A stretch of DNA of 5,672 bases, taken from the NCBI GenBank assembly GCA_030635405.1, contig DAOVZA010000161.1, positions 1 through 5,672 on the forward strand, read 5' to 3'. The position numbers were made by a program, and so were the translations under genes. The number at the start of each line of letters is the position of its first letter. Positions within the stretch are counted from its first letter, which is position 1. The notes beneath the pieces are model-generated. The model made no database searches, was not told where the DNA came from, and worked only from the letters and a program-made list of their open reading frames with translations. Of this stretch, positions 1-5,218 are shown piece after piece. The stretch is from Desulfocapsa sp. Lineage in GTDB: Bacteria > Desulfobacterota > Desulfobulbia > Desulfobulbales > Desulfocapsaceae.

Positions 1-1
1 A

Positions 2-217
2 CCTGCAACTGTGGGAGTTATGGCAACTGGAGCTTATGAATTCGGAACAGATTCCGTTGAAATAATGACTGTAATCTCAGGCAGCATGGATATCAAACTG
101 CCAGGAAATGATACTTGGAAATCATTTCAGGCAGGGGAAAGTTTTGACGTGGAAAAAGGTATTAAATTTGGTGTTCGTATAAAACAAGAGACCAGTTATT
201 TCTGCCTCTACAAGTGA
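2..217 (+). CDS. ppnP: Pyrimidine/purine nucleoside phosphorylase PpnP (YaiE/DUF1255), 5'-truncated by window edge
   Basis: Only the last 71 codons are present; the reading frame is open to the left edge, so the start lies outside the window. The GTG at 11 should not be taken as the start, because the frame continues upstream with family-like residues. The E. coli protein is about 94 residues, so roughly 20-25 residues are missing. Recognisable family features are GVM near the cut, the EIMTVISG segment, LPG followed by a conserved W, AGESF with a following V, and the terminal TSYFCLYK. PpnP is a small cytoplasmic cupin-fold dimer that phosphorolyses many nucleosides (uridine, adenosine, inosine and others) to free base and ribose-1-phosphate. 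This is known for the family; here it rests on sequence likeness. The gene is followed by terminator-like hairpins and looks like the end of its transcription unit. Confidence 0.9.
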   Translation, partial: PATVGVMATGAYEFGTDSVEIMTVISGSMDIKLPGNDTWKSFQAGESFDVEKGIKFGVRIKQETSYFCLYK

Positions 218-325
218 TTCCTGACAAAAAACAAGAGTGGGAACAAAAAAAGCTTGCAGCTCCTTCACGAACTTGGTAAATAAGCTTGCCTGCTGTTAAA
301 TATCCCAAGTTAATTGTGGACTAAC

Positions 326-370
326 ACAGGAGGGAATGAAAACTTCAATGGATTCATTCCCTCCTGTTTT
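326..370 (+). terminator. Strong hairpin terminator after ppnP
   Basis: A perfect 15-base inverted repeat has arms 326-340 and 353-367, with a 12-base loop, and the arm ends in a TTTT run (367-370). The GC content of the lower stem and the T-run fit Rho-independent termination of ppnP. There is no matching T-run on the other strand, so it most likely works only in the plus direction. Confidence 0.75.
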
Positions 371-392
371 ACATATATTGTTTTCTTTATCT

Positions 393-426
393 ACCTGCTT
401 TTCTTCTTGGAATTGCAGGTTTTTTT
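393..426 (+). terminator. Possible second, weaker terminator hairpin
   Basis: The six-base arms ACCTGC (393-398) and GCAGGT (415-420) enclose a 16-base loop and run into seven Ts (420-426). The stem is short and the loop long, so this is weaker than the hairpin just upstream. It could be a backup terminator or leader structure for the following gene. Confidence 0.4.
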
Positions 427-486
427 ATGTAAACACTATTTGTACTATTTCCCCTCACTGATCGCTAATTAACCGAGATACAAAAA

Positions 487-1311
487 ATGCTTACTCACAG
501 CTTTATTCACCTTCCGGGAATTGGTGCAAAGACAGAAAAAAACATTTGGGAAGCAGGAATCCATAGCTGGGATGCGTGGCAGGATAACCCACCAGTAAAA
601 CTTCCCAACAGCTCCCTTTCACAAATCTCTTCTTTATTACAAAACTCACGAACCGAACTGAACAACGGCCCAGAATTTTTCAGCAAACGTTTACCGGCCA
701 ATGAGCAATGGCGTCTGTTTTCACATTTCAGGAAAAGTACTGCTTATCTTGATATTGAAACAACTGGACTTGGCCCAAATGCCGAAATTACCACCATTGC
801 TCTCTATGATGGCCGTGACATATATTGTTACGTGAACGGAAAGAATCTTGATGATTTTGAAGAGGATATCTGGAAATACAACGTACTTGTCACTTATAAT
901 GGCAAAGGGTTTGATATCCCGGTAATCGAACGCTGGTTCCACACAAAGCTCACCCATGCACACATCGATTTACGCTATATTCTGGCACGACTCGGATTTA
1001 AAGGAGGTCTTAAAGGCTGTGAAAAACAGTTGGGAATAGATCGTGGTGAACTTGACGGTGTGGATGGATATTTTGCTGTTCTGCTCTGGCAAGAATACAT
1101 CACCAATAATAATAAAAAAGCTCTGGAAACTCTTCTTGCTTATAATATTGAAGATACTGTTAACCTGGAGCGTCTTCTTATTGAAGCCTATAACAGAAAC
1201 ATTGCGCTCACTCCATTTGGGGAAGAATTATTGCTACCACTCCCCCAAACTCCTCCAATAAATTATCAGCCCGATTTTAACACCGTGGAACGTATCAGGA
1301 ACAGGTTGTAA
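487..1311 (+). CDS. YprB-type ribonuclease H-like (DEDDy) 3'-5' exonuclease domain protein
   Basis: This 274-residue soluble protein has an RNase H-like exonuclease fold (RNase_H_2/YprB type). The DEDD catalytic set is visible: D89 and E91 in LDIETTG, D143 in the NGKGFD segment, and D223 in the motif Y219-N-I-E-D223, which is the YxxxD pattern of DEDDy enzymes. HIDLR (160-163) and the segment around GLKGCEKQLGI (174-184) also fit the family. Near the N-terminus LPGIGAKT (9-16) resembles a helix-hairpin-helix DNA-contact turn. No signal peptide or membrane segment is seen. The family is predicted to trim nucleic acid 3' ends using two metal ions; the true substrate of YprB-like proteins is poorly known. 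The ATG at 487 is the first start in frame, but its SD is weak (GAGA, 475-478). The gene appears to be alone in its unit and converges on the MBL gene with a 3-base gap. Confidence 0.82.
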   Translation: MLTHSFIHLPGIGAKTEKNIWEAGIHSWDAWQDNPPVKLPNSSLSQISSLLQNSRTELNNGPEFFSKRLPANEQWRLFSHFRKSTAYLDIETTGLGPNAEITTIALYDGRDIYCYVNGKNLDDFEEDIWKYNVLVTYNGKGFDIPVIERWFHTKLTHAHIDLRYILARLGFKGGLKGCEKQLGIDRGELDGVDGYFAVLLWQEYITNNNKKALETLLAYNIEDTVNLERLLIEAYNRNIALTPFGEELLLPLPQTPPINYQPDFNTVERIRNRL

Positions 1312-1314
1312 AAA

Positions 1315-2235
1315 TCACAGTATTATTTCAGTCTGTTCCGTTGCAAAGAAGACTTCCGTATCACCATATTTTCCAGGTTCACAATAGTCCTTTGCCATTT
1401 CATCAATCTGTGCATCTGTACGATCGGGGTCATGATGAAAAAGAGCCAGTTTCTTCACTCCAGCCCGATTAGCAGCTTGAATCGCCCATTCAAAGGTTGA
1501 GTGTCCCCAGTTAACCTTTGTCTCATACTCTTTTTCAGTATATTGAGAATCATGCACTAGTAAATCAGCACCTCTAAAGAAATCTTCTATGGCCTGGTTT
1601 TGCTCTTTAGCGACATCCTCTCCTTCATAGGCCATTGCTTCATCATATTCGGGATGATCCGGGTCGGTGATGAAAAGATTTCGATATGGCTCATGGTCGT
1701 AACAGGTACAGAACACTTTCCCTTTATATTCAAATCGATAGCCAAGGGCAGTGATTGGATGATTAAGAATTTTAGTAGTTAAGAGAAGTCCGTTTCCTAA
1801 ATCTTGATTCGGTTCTTCTCTCAAACGGCCATATTCAATATCAGAGGCCAATTCGCCAACATTAATGGGGAAATAACGATATTTCATCTGGCCACCAACA
1901 ACATCCTCTAATGGATCATCTTCATAACTCACGGGACCATGCACTGCCATTTGGGTACCAGGAATATAAATTGGAACAAAATAAGGGAACCCCATTATAT
2001 GATCCCAATGTGTATGAGAAAGATACAGAGCGATATCCAGAGGTCCATTGGCCAGATCATTAGCAAGCATATAATTGCCAAGTTCCCTAATTCCGGAACC
2101 GGCATCAATAACAATAATCTCCTTCCTGTCTTCAACTCGTAACTCAATACAGGCACCATTACCACCATACTTCATGGTATGAGGACCTGGGCAGGGAATG
2201 GAACCCCTGACTCCCCAAAACTTAACTTTCATCAT
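1315..2235 (-). CDS. MBL-fold metallo-hydrolase, PhnP/COG1235-like
   Basis: This 306-residue cytoplasmic protein of the metallo-beta-lactamase superfamily shows the metal motif SHTHWDH (H74, H76, D78, H79), followed by H159, D180 in CYDHEP (the usual bridging Asp position), H245 in GHST and H267 in LFHHDP. All seem intact, so it should bind two metal ions and hydrolyse something. The opening KVKFWGVRGSIP and the HDSQYTEKEY block (228-237) are typical of the PhnP-like branch, which includes phosphodiesterases acting on cyclic phosphates and many members of unknown substrate. I cannot name the substrate. The start is the first of two adjacent ATGs, because an AAAGGA site lies 8 bases upstream. 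That site overlaps the HDOD stop codon, and the genes are 12 bases apart, so translation is probably coupled. Confidence 0.85.
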   Translation of the reverse strand: MMKVKFWGVRGSIPCPGPHTMKYGGNGACIELRVEDRKEIIVIDAGSGIRELGNYMLANDLANGPLDIALYLSHTHWDHIMGFPYFVPIYIPGTQMAVHGPVSYEDDPLEDVVGGQMKYRYFPINVGELASDIEYGRLREEPNQDLGNGLLLTTKILNHPITALGYRFEYKGKVFCTCYDHEPYRNLFITDPDHPEYDEAMAYEGEDVAKEQNQAIEDFFRGADLLVHDSQYTEKEYETKVNWGHSTFEWAIQAANRAGVKKLALFHHDPDRTDAQIDEMAKDYCEPGKYGDTEVFFATEQTEIIL

Positions 2236-2243
2236 TGCTGCTA

Positions 2244-2249
2244 TCCTTT
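2244..2249 (-). promoter_or_regulatory. Ribosome binding site of the MBL gene, overlapping the HDOD stop codon
   Basis: AAAGGA on the minus strand lies 8 bases before the ATG at 2235. Its first bases are shared with the TAA stop of the HDOD gene (2250-2248). This supports the first ATG as the start and suggests translational coupling. Confidence 0.7.
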
Positions 2250-3108
2250 AGTTTTGCAGAAAAGCCTGTGCTTTTTCAATTTCTTCTTCAACACTTGTTG
2301 CGACTTCCTGAAACATATCCCAGCTTACTCCGGTCAGTTCCATCATTCTATCCACATCAGTATCCGCAGGAAAAGGATCGCCGGCATAACCAAGGTCAAG
2401 AATGTTAGCATACATATTGGCAAGCCCCACATAGGCCGCACGAACTCGATGTTCTTCCGCAGCACCATCAACGTCATGGTGAAAGGCTATCGCACTTGTC
2501 ATAGCATCATTTAGTTTCCATTTTTCAGCTATCATTTTCCCGACTTCCTGATGATCGACTCCAAGTATTTCGCGTTCAACTTCAAAGAGTGGCTGACAGT
2601 CGACCTTTGCCTTATGTAGTACATCTATATATTCATCACCAAAAGGAATCTTTCCAAGATCATGCAGTAAGCCAGCAATAAAATATTCTTCACATTCCAT
2701 CACCGGGACGCCATTTGCCTTAGCAAGCAATTTTGCACACACTCCCGTTGCAATGGAATGAGCCCAAAACTTTTTCGTTGGAAGTGCTTTTGATTTTTTC
2801 GCTCCCGATACGGAACGAATAATGGCAGTACTCAGTGCCATATTTTTCACTGTATTCATACCAAGCATGGTTATGGCACGAGTAAGTGATGTAACTTTGT
2901 TGACGAGAGAATAATAGGCAGAATTAATGAGCTTCAATACTTGTCCGGTGAGAACAGGATCAAGAGAAATCACCCTATTCAGCTCATTCGGAGAGGCATC
3001 CGTACGACTACAAATTTCCATAACCTTTCCCACTGTTGTGGAAAGACTGGGCATTCGTTTAATAAATTTGGCTATAGCCTTTCTATTGTCTTCAGAACCT
3101 GCGTCCAT
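2248..3108 (-). CDS. HDOD domain signalling protein
   Basis: This 286-residue protein is nearly all HDOD domain (about residues 14-235). Typical blocks are the MPSLSTTVGKVMEI opening, SLDPVLTGQVLKLINSAYY (48-66), the AITMLGMNTVKNMAL helix (78-92), and AGLLHDLGKIPF (145-156). HDOD proteins are usually non-catalytic relatives of HD phosphohydrolases that act in bacterial signalling. Here the HD metal-ligand positions look unusually complete: H117, H149-D150, H186 and H210/H211. The GYP motif of cyclic-di-GMP phosphodiesterases is absent. The C-terminal ~50 residues form an acidic helical tail. No sensor, receiver or membrane segment is attached. The start at 3108 is supported by AGGTGA (3122-3117) 8 bases upstream. 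It is the first gene of an operon with the MBL hydrolase, under the promoter at 3180-3208. Domain assignment is firm; the cellular role is unknown. Confidence 0.88.
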   Translation of the reverse strand: MDAGSEDNRKAIAKFIKRMPSLSTTVGKVMEICSRTDASPNELNRVISLDPVLTGQVLKLINSAYYSLVNKVTSLTRAITMLGMNTVKNMALSTAIIRSVSGAKKSKALPTKKFWAHSIATGVCAKLLAKANGVPVMECEEYFIAGLLHDLGKIPFGDEYIDVLHKAKVDCQPLFEVEREILGVDHQEVGKMIAEKWKLNDAMTSAIAFHHDVDGAAEEHRVRAAYVGLANMYANILDLGYAGDPFPADTDVDRMMELTGVSWDMFQEVATSVEEEIEKAQAFLQN

Positions 3109-3116
3109 GACTCAAC

Positions 3117-3122
3117 TCACCT
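3117..3122 (-). promoter_or_regulatory. Ribosome binding site of the HDOD gene
   Basis: AGGTGA on the minus strand sits 8 bases before the ATG at 3108 and supports that start. Confidence 0.65.
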
Positions 3123-3179
3123 GGATAATCTTTCTTAATTTCAACTACATAGATAAAAAACAACACAAAATCATAACTT

Positions 3180-3208
3180 ATTGTATAGCAACTGGAATGG
3201 GAGGTCAA
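3180..3208 (-). promoter_or_regulatory. Sigma70-type promoter of the HDOD-MBL operon
   Basis: On the minus strand a -35 box TTGACC (3208-3203) and a -10 box TACAAT (3185-3180) are separated by exactly 17 bases. Each box differs from consensus at one position. Transcription would start near 3173, giving a leader of about 65 bases before the HDOD ATG. This is the best promoter match in the window. Confidence 0.7.
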
Positions 3209-3338
3209 GCAAAGAGGTAAATAGAATTCAAGCATCCAAATCAATTTCCTAAGACTTCAATAAATATCTTTTTAAAACGGTAATAAAAGGATTTTCTATT
3301 TTTTGAGTCAGGTAATTTTTTTCCATAACATTACCCAA

Positions 3339-3365
3339 TTGAATTTTGTGCCACTTTGTGATAAT
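3339..3365 (+). promoter_or_regulatory. Candidate promoter of the ZraP-like gene
   Basis: TTGAAT (3339-3344) could be a -35 box and GATAAT (3360-3365), preceded by TG one base away (3358-3359), an extended -10 box. The 15-base spacing is short, but an extended -10 can tolerate this. The predicted leader is about 42 bases. A TTTGTG direct repeat, 3345-3350 and 3355-3360, lies between the boxes, one helical turn apart. Confidence 0.4.
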
Positions 3366-3399
3366 GATTTACTTGAAGCCTTTTCAGATAAATTGTTAA

Positions 3400-3405
3400 A
3401 GAGGA
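3400..3405 (+). promoter_or_regulatory. Ribosome binding site that fixes the ZraP-like start
   Basis: AGAGGA lies 8 bases before the ATG at 3414. The frame is open further up to 3303, but only the 3414 start has an SD and gives a clean signal peptide. Confidence 0.75.
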
Positions 3406-3413
3406 TCATTCTT

Positions 3414-3845
3414 ATGAAAAAAGTACTACTTTATTTCTGTCTTCTCTCCACAGCTTTATTACTCTTTGCCCAGTATAGTTCTGCAACGGCAGATGCTACC
3501 CCGGGCCAGGGTTGCAGGGGACAGCGTCCTCAAGGACAACAGCCACAAGTCTCCGCTGAAGCAAAAGAAAAATATGAAGCTTTTCTTTTGGAAACAGCAG
3601 ATTTACGCAGAGAACTTGAAGAGAAAAAAAAGGCCTATCAGTTTTTAATGACATCGGATAGCCCCGATGCATCCCAGGTAGCTTTACTTACCGAGCAATA
3701 TTACCAACTTCGCGACTTCATTACAGAGAAGGCTGTTCTTGCCGGGCTCATGCAAAAAAGACAGGGTTGCAATGGATGCAGTGGGAAATCTGGCGTTGCC
3801 TGTGGACTTCCCTCTACAAAAAGCGGCGTTGAAAACACAAATTAA
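3414..3845 (+). CDS. Secreted cysteine-rich ZraP/CpxP-like (periplasmic heavy-metal sensor family) protein
   Basis: This is a 143-residue precursor. Residues 1-26 are a Sec signal peptide: KK, a hydrophobic core, then ATA before the likely cut at 26/27. There is no lipobox. The mature part opens with a Gly/Gln/Pro-rich stretch containing C34, followed by two helices (about 48-80 and 85-113). The pattern LRRELEEKKKAYQFLM, a short SDSPDAS turn, then LTEQYYQLRDFI is the helical-hairpin layout of the ZraP/Spy/CpxP group, whose members act as periplasmic chaperones or metal-binding stress proteins. A Cys-rich tail follows: CxxC at 119-122 and C130. This could bind metal or form disulfides; that is inference. 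The length is close to ZraP (about 140). The gene stands alone, divergent from the HDOD operon, with an imperfect hairpin after it. The family call is by pattern, because these proteins are poorly conserved. Confidence 0.65.
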   Translation: MKKVLLYFCLLSTALLLFAQYSSATADATPGQGCRGQRPQGQQPQVSAEAKEKYEAFLLETADLRRELEEKKKAYQFLMTSDSPDASQVALLTEQYYQLRDFITEKAVLAGLMQKRQGCNGCSGKSGVACGLPSTKSGVENTN

Positions 3846-3881
3846 CGCAGTCTTACTTATTCAATCTTTAGTAAAACAATG

Positions 3882-3909
3882 TCTGGCCCTGGCATTTGCC
3901 AGGACCAGA
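3882..3909 (+). terminator. Imperfect hairpin after the ZraP-like gene, possible terminator
   Basis: The arms 3882-3894 and 3897-3909 pair over 13 positions with one C-A mismatch (3887/3904) and a 2-base centre. It is GC-rich and lies 37 bases after the stop codon, where a terminator is expected. No T-run follows in the plus direction, so intrinsic termination is not certain; it may instead protect the 3' end of the message. Confidence 0.4.
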
Positions 3910-4083
3910 TGAAAAAGCTATCCACACTTAGGATAACTCCCAGCAGATCGCGTTTATCTTTTTCGCTTATTTCTTTTGCATTTTTTCTTATCAAACCATC
4001 AATAGTTCTAGCCTATATCATTATTTTACTATAAAATTAATCGGACATTATTTTTTCCATTACTTCAAATATTATTGCTAACA

Positions 4084-4122
4084 ACTTCTCATAGCAGACC
4101 GTATTTACGGTGAGTTAGAAGT
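4084..4122 (+). repeat. Two-tier inverted repeat upstream of the omptin gene
   Basis: The inner arms ACCGTA (4098-4103) and TACGGT (4106-4111) and the outer arms ACTTCT (4084-4089) and AGAAGT (4117-4122) are both perfect and share a centre to within about two bases. It ends 44 bases before the omptin ATG. It could be a folded leader or a dimeric regulator's operator; the sequence does not decide between them. Confidence 0.5.
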
Positions 4123-4153
4123 CAGCTTAAAACAAAGTTTCTAAAATCAAATT

Positions 4154-4158
4154 GAGGA
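4154..4158 (+). promoter_or_regulatory. Ribosome binding site that fixes the omptin start
   Basis: GAGGA lies 8 bases before the ATG at 4167. A TTG at 4152 is in frame, but it overlaps this site and would spoil the signal peptide, so 4167 is preferred. Confidence 0.8.
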
Positions 4159-4166
4159 AAACACAA

Positions 4167-5168
4167 ATGAAACAAGTACGAAAGGCAACAGCTCTTAGCT
4201 TAGCTTTTGGCCTTCTTTATTCAGGAACAGCACTTGCTGCAACCACAGAAGAAATCTCCATTGACACTGCAGCACAAAACACCATTGAAAGTCCTGCCAA
4301 AAGCAGTGCTTTTGACATTTCAATTGGTAGCGAATTTATGTCAGGCGACACAACTTATTCGATCGGTGGTGCCATTAACTTCTCCGATGGGAGTACTGGC
4401 AACGTACACTTCCCAATAAGTGAACTTGAATGGCCTTTAGATGTTCTTCTGGCTAGATTTAATGCTGAGTTGATCATTAACCCCAAGTGGCGCATCAATG
4501 GAACAATAAAAACAAATATAACAGAGCCGGACAGCCATATGATCGATCGGGACTGGCTGACTACCTCTAACCCGGCCCAGCTTGATGTATATTCAGAATC
4601 AAACATCTCCACTTTCAATGCATTTATTTTTGATGTTGACCTTGAATGGATATTCATGCAGAGGCCATCTTCTCAAGTCTACGCAGGAGTAGGATACCAT
4701 TATCAAAACTTCGAATTCGAAGGTCAGGCAATTCACCAGTATTCCCCTTCCGGTTATCCAGGAGTTGAATATTGGGGCGATGGCAGCGTAGACATCACCT
4801 ATGAAATTGCCTACAAAATGCCTTACCTGCTAATCGGAGCAGAACACCGTTTTTCTCCCAACTTTATAATGTCTGGTAGTTTAGCTTTCTCTCCCTATGT
4901 AGATGCCCAGGACGAAGATCATCATCTGGCACGTGTGCCAATGAAGGTATCAGAAGGCGATATGGACGGTACCGCAATCATGCTTGATATTTCTGGATTG
5001 TACGATTTCGCCTCTTCCTGGTTTCTTGAGGGCGGGATACATTTCACCCAGATAGATGTTGATGGGAAACAAACCCAATTCACATATGGCACACCATACG
5101 GTGTTATTGACATAGAATCCACAAGCTCACAAATTTCTACTTACCTGAATATTGGATTTAGATTCTAA
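4167..5168 (+). CDS. Omptin-family outer-membrane protease
   Basis: This is a 333-residue precursor. Residues 1-24 are a signal peptide (MKQVRK, hydrophobic core, ALA before the cut), leaving about 309 mature residues against 297 in OmpT. The protein is rich in alternating beta-strand segments and ends in NIGFRF, a terminal Phe typical of BAM-assembled barrels. Omptin landmarks appear in order: DISIGS near the start, SELEWPL (compare SQLDWKF of OmpT), MIDRDW with D127 and D129 (OmpT D83 and D85) followed by SNP, YKMPYLLIGAEHRF (FKMPYIGLTGSYRY), then DEDHH with D251 and H253 (OmpT D210 and H212). D249 matches the OmpT specificity residue D208, while the position of OmpT E27 seems not acidic here. 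Omptins cut proteins and peptides at the cell surface, usually next to basic residues, and need LPS. Substrate here is unknown. It could be annotated only as a hypothetical barrel by weak searches, but the catalytic pattern makes omptin likely. Confidence 0.82.
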   Translation: MKQVRKATALSLAFGLLYSGTALAATTEEISIDTAAQNTIESPAKSSAFDISIGSEFMSGDTTYSIGGAINFSDGSTGNVHFPISELEWPLDVLLARFNAELIINPKWRINGTIKTNITEPDSHMIDRDWLTTSNPAQLDVYSESNISTFNAFIFDVDLEWIFMQRPSSQVYAGVGYHYQNFEFEGQAIHQYSPSGYPGVEYWGDGSVDITYEIAYKMPYLLIGAEHRFSPNFIMSGSLAFSPYVDAQDEDHHLARVPMKVSEGDMDGTAIMLDISGLYDFASSWFLEGGIHFTQIDVDGKQTQFTYGTPYGVIDIESTSSQISTYLNIGFRF

Positions 5169-5188
5169 ACCCATTATAAATTTCATTT

Positions 5189-5209
5189 CCTGCCAGTGAT
5201 ACTGGCAGG
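5189..5209 (+). promoter_or_regulatory. Perfect hairpin overlapping the tcdA ribosome binding site
   Basis: The nine-base arms 5189-5197 and 5201-5209 are perfectly complementary with a GAT loop. The right arm includes the first three bases of the AGGAG site (5207-5211) for the ATG at 5219. No T-run follows, so it is not a standard terminator. In readthrough RNA from the omptin gene it would hide most of the SD; it may also mark the omptin 3' end. Confidence 0.55.
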
Positions 5210-5211
5210 AG
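5207..5211 (+). promoter_or_regulatory. Ribosome binding site of tcdA
   Basis: AGGAG is 7 bases before the ATG at 5219 and fixes that start. Three of its five bases lie in the right arm of the hairpin at 5189-5209. Confidence 0.75.
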
Positions 5212-5218
5212 TGGTCAC

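Larger units (their letters stand above)
218..486. other. Intergenic region between ppnP and the exonuclease gene
   Basis: No coding frame is convincing here. The stretch holds two hairpins with T-runs (326-370 and 393-426, listed separately) and an 8-base direct repeat AAGCTTGC at 250-257 and 282-289. A T-rich tract runs to about 430. A possible but weak -10 (TACTAT, 443-448) lies 38 bases before the next start codon, without a good -35, so I do not call a promoter. The next gene's ribosome site is also weak (GAGA at 475-478). Confidence 0.5.
3109..3413. other. Divergent regulatory region between the HDOD and ZraP-like genes
   Basis: This AT-rich non-coding stretch of 305 bases lies between two divergently read genes. 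It holds the HDOD promoter on the minus strand (3180-3208), a weaker candidate promoter for the ZraP-like gene (3339-3365) and the ribosome sites of both genes (3117-3122 minus; 3400-3405 plus). An open frame extends from 3303 into the ZraP-like gene, but lacks an SD and does not look like protein. I see nothing else that I can name between 3210 and 3338. Confidence 0.6.
3846..4166. other. Intergenic region before the omptin gene
   Basis: I find no credible gene in this AT-rich stretch of 321 bases. It holds an imperfect hairpin just after the ZraP-like gene (3882-3909), a T-rich tract (about 3955-3990), a two-tier dyad (4084-4122) and the omptin ribosome site (4154-4158). A TATAAA at 4030-4035 with TTCTAG 18 bases upstream is the best promoter-like pair, but the -35 is poor, so the omptin promoter stays unplaced. 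Confidence 0.5.

Noticed and set aside
250..289. AAGCTTGC repeated twice, 32 bases apart
   Set aside because: Two short copies in AT-rich non-coding DNA can arise by chance; there is no third copy and no link to a mobile element.
2927..3220. Plus-strand open frames across the HDOD start and its promoter
   Set aside because: They run antisense through a well-recognised HDOD domain and have no SD or recognisable protein features.
3340..3356. Sigma54-like TGGCAC on the minus strand
   Set aside because: The -12 element at the proper distance reads TTCA rather than TTGC, and a better sigma70 promoter for the HDOD gene is nearer at 3180-3208.
3303..3413. In-frame 37-codon extension upstream of the ZraP-like ATG
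   Set aside because: It has no SD, overlaps the likely promoter, and would bury the signal peptide; the AGAGGA site supports the ATG at 3414.
3953..3970. PhoP-box-like GTTTA before the omptin gene
   Set aside because: Only one half-site is present; the second GTTTA at the required 5-base spacing is missing.
4152..4166. TTG alternative start for the omptin gene
   Set aside because: It overlaps the GAGGA ribosome site and adds five residues before a normal signal peptide; ATG at 4167 is better.
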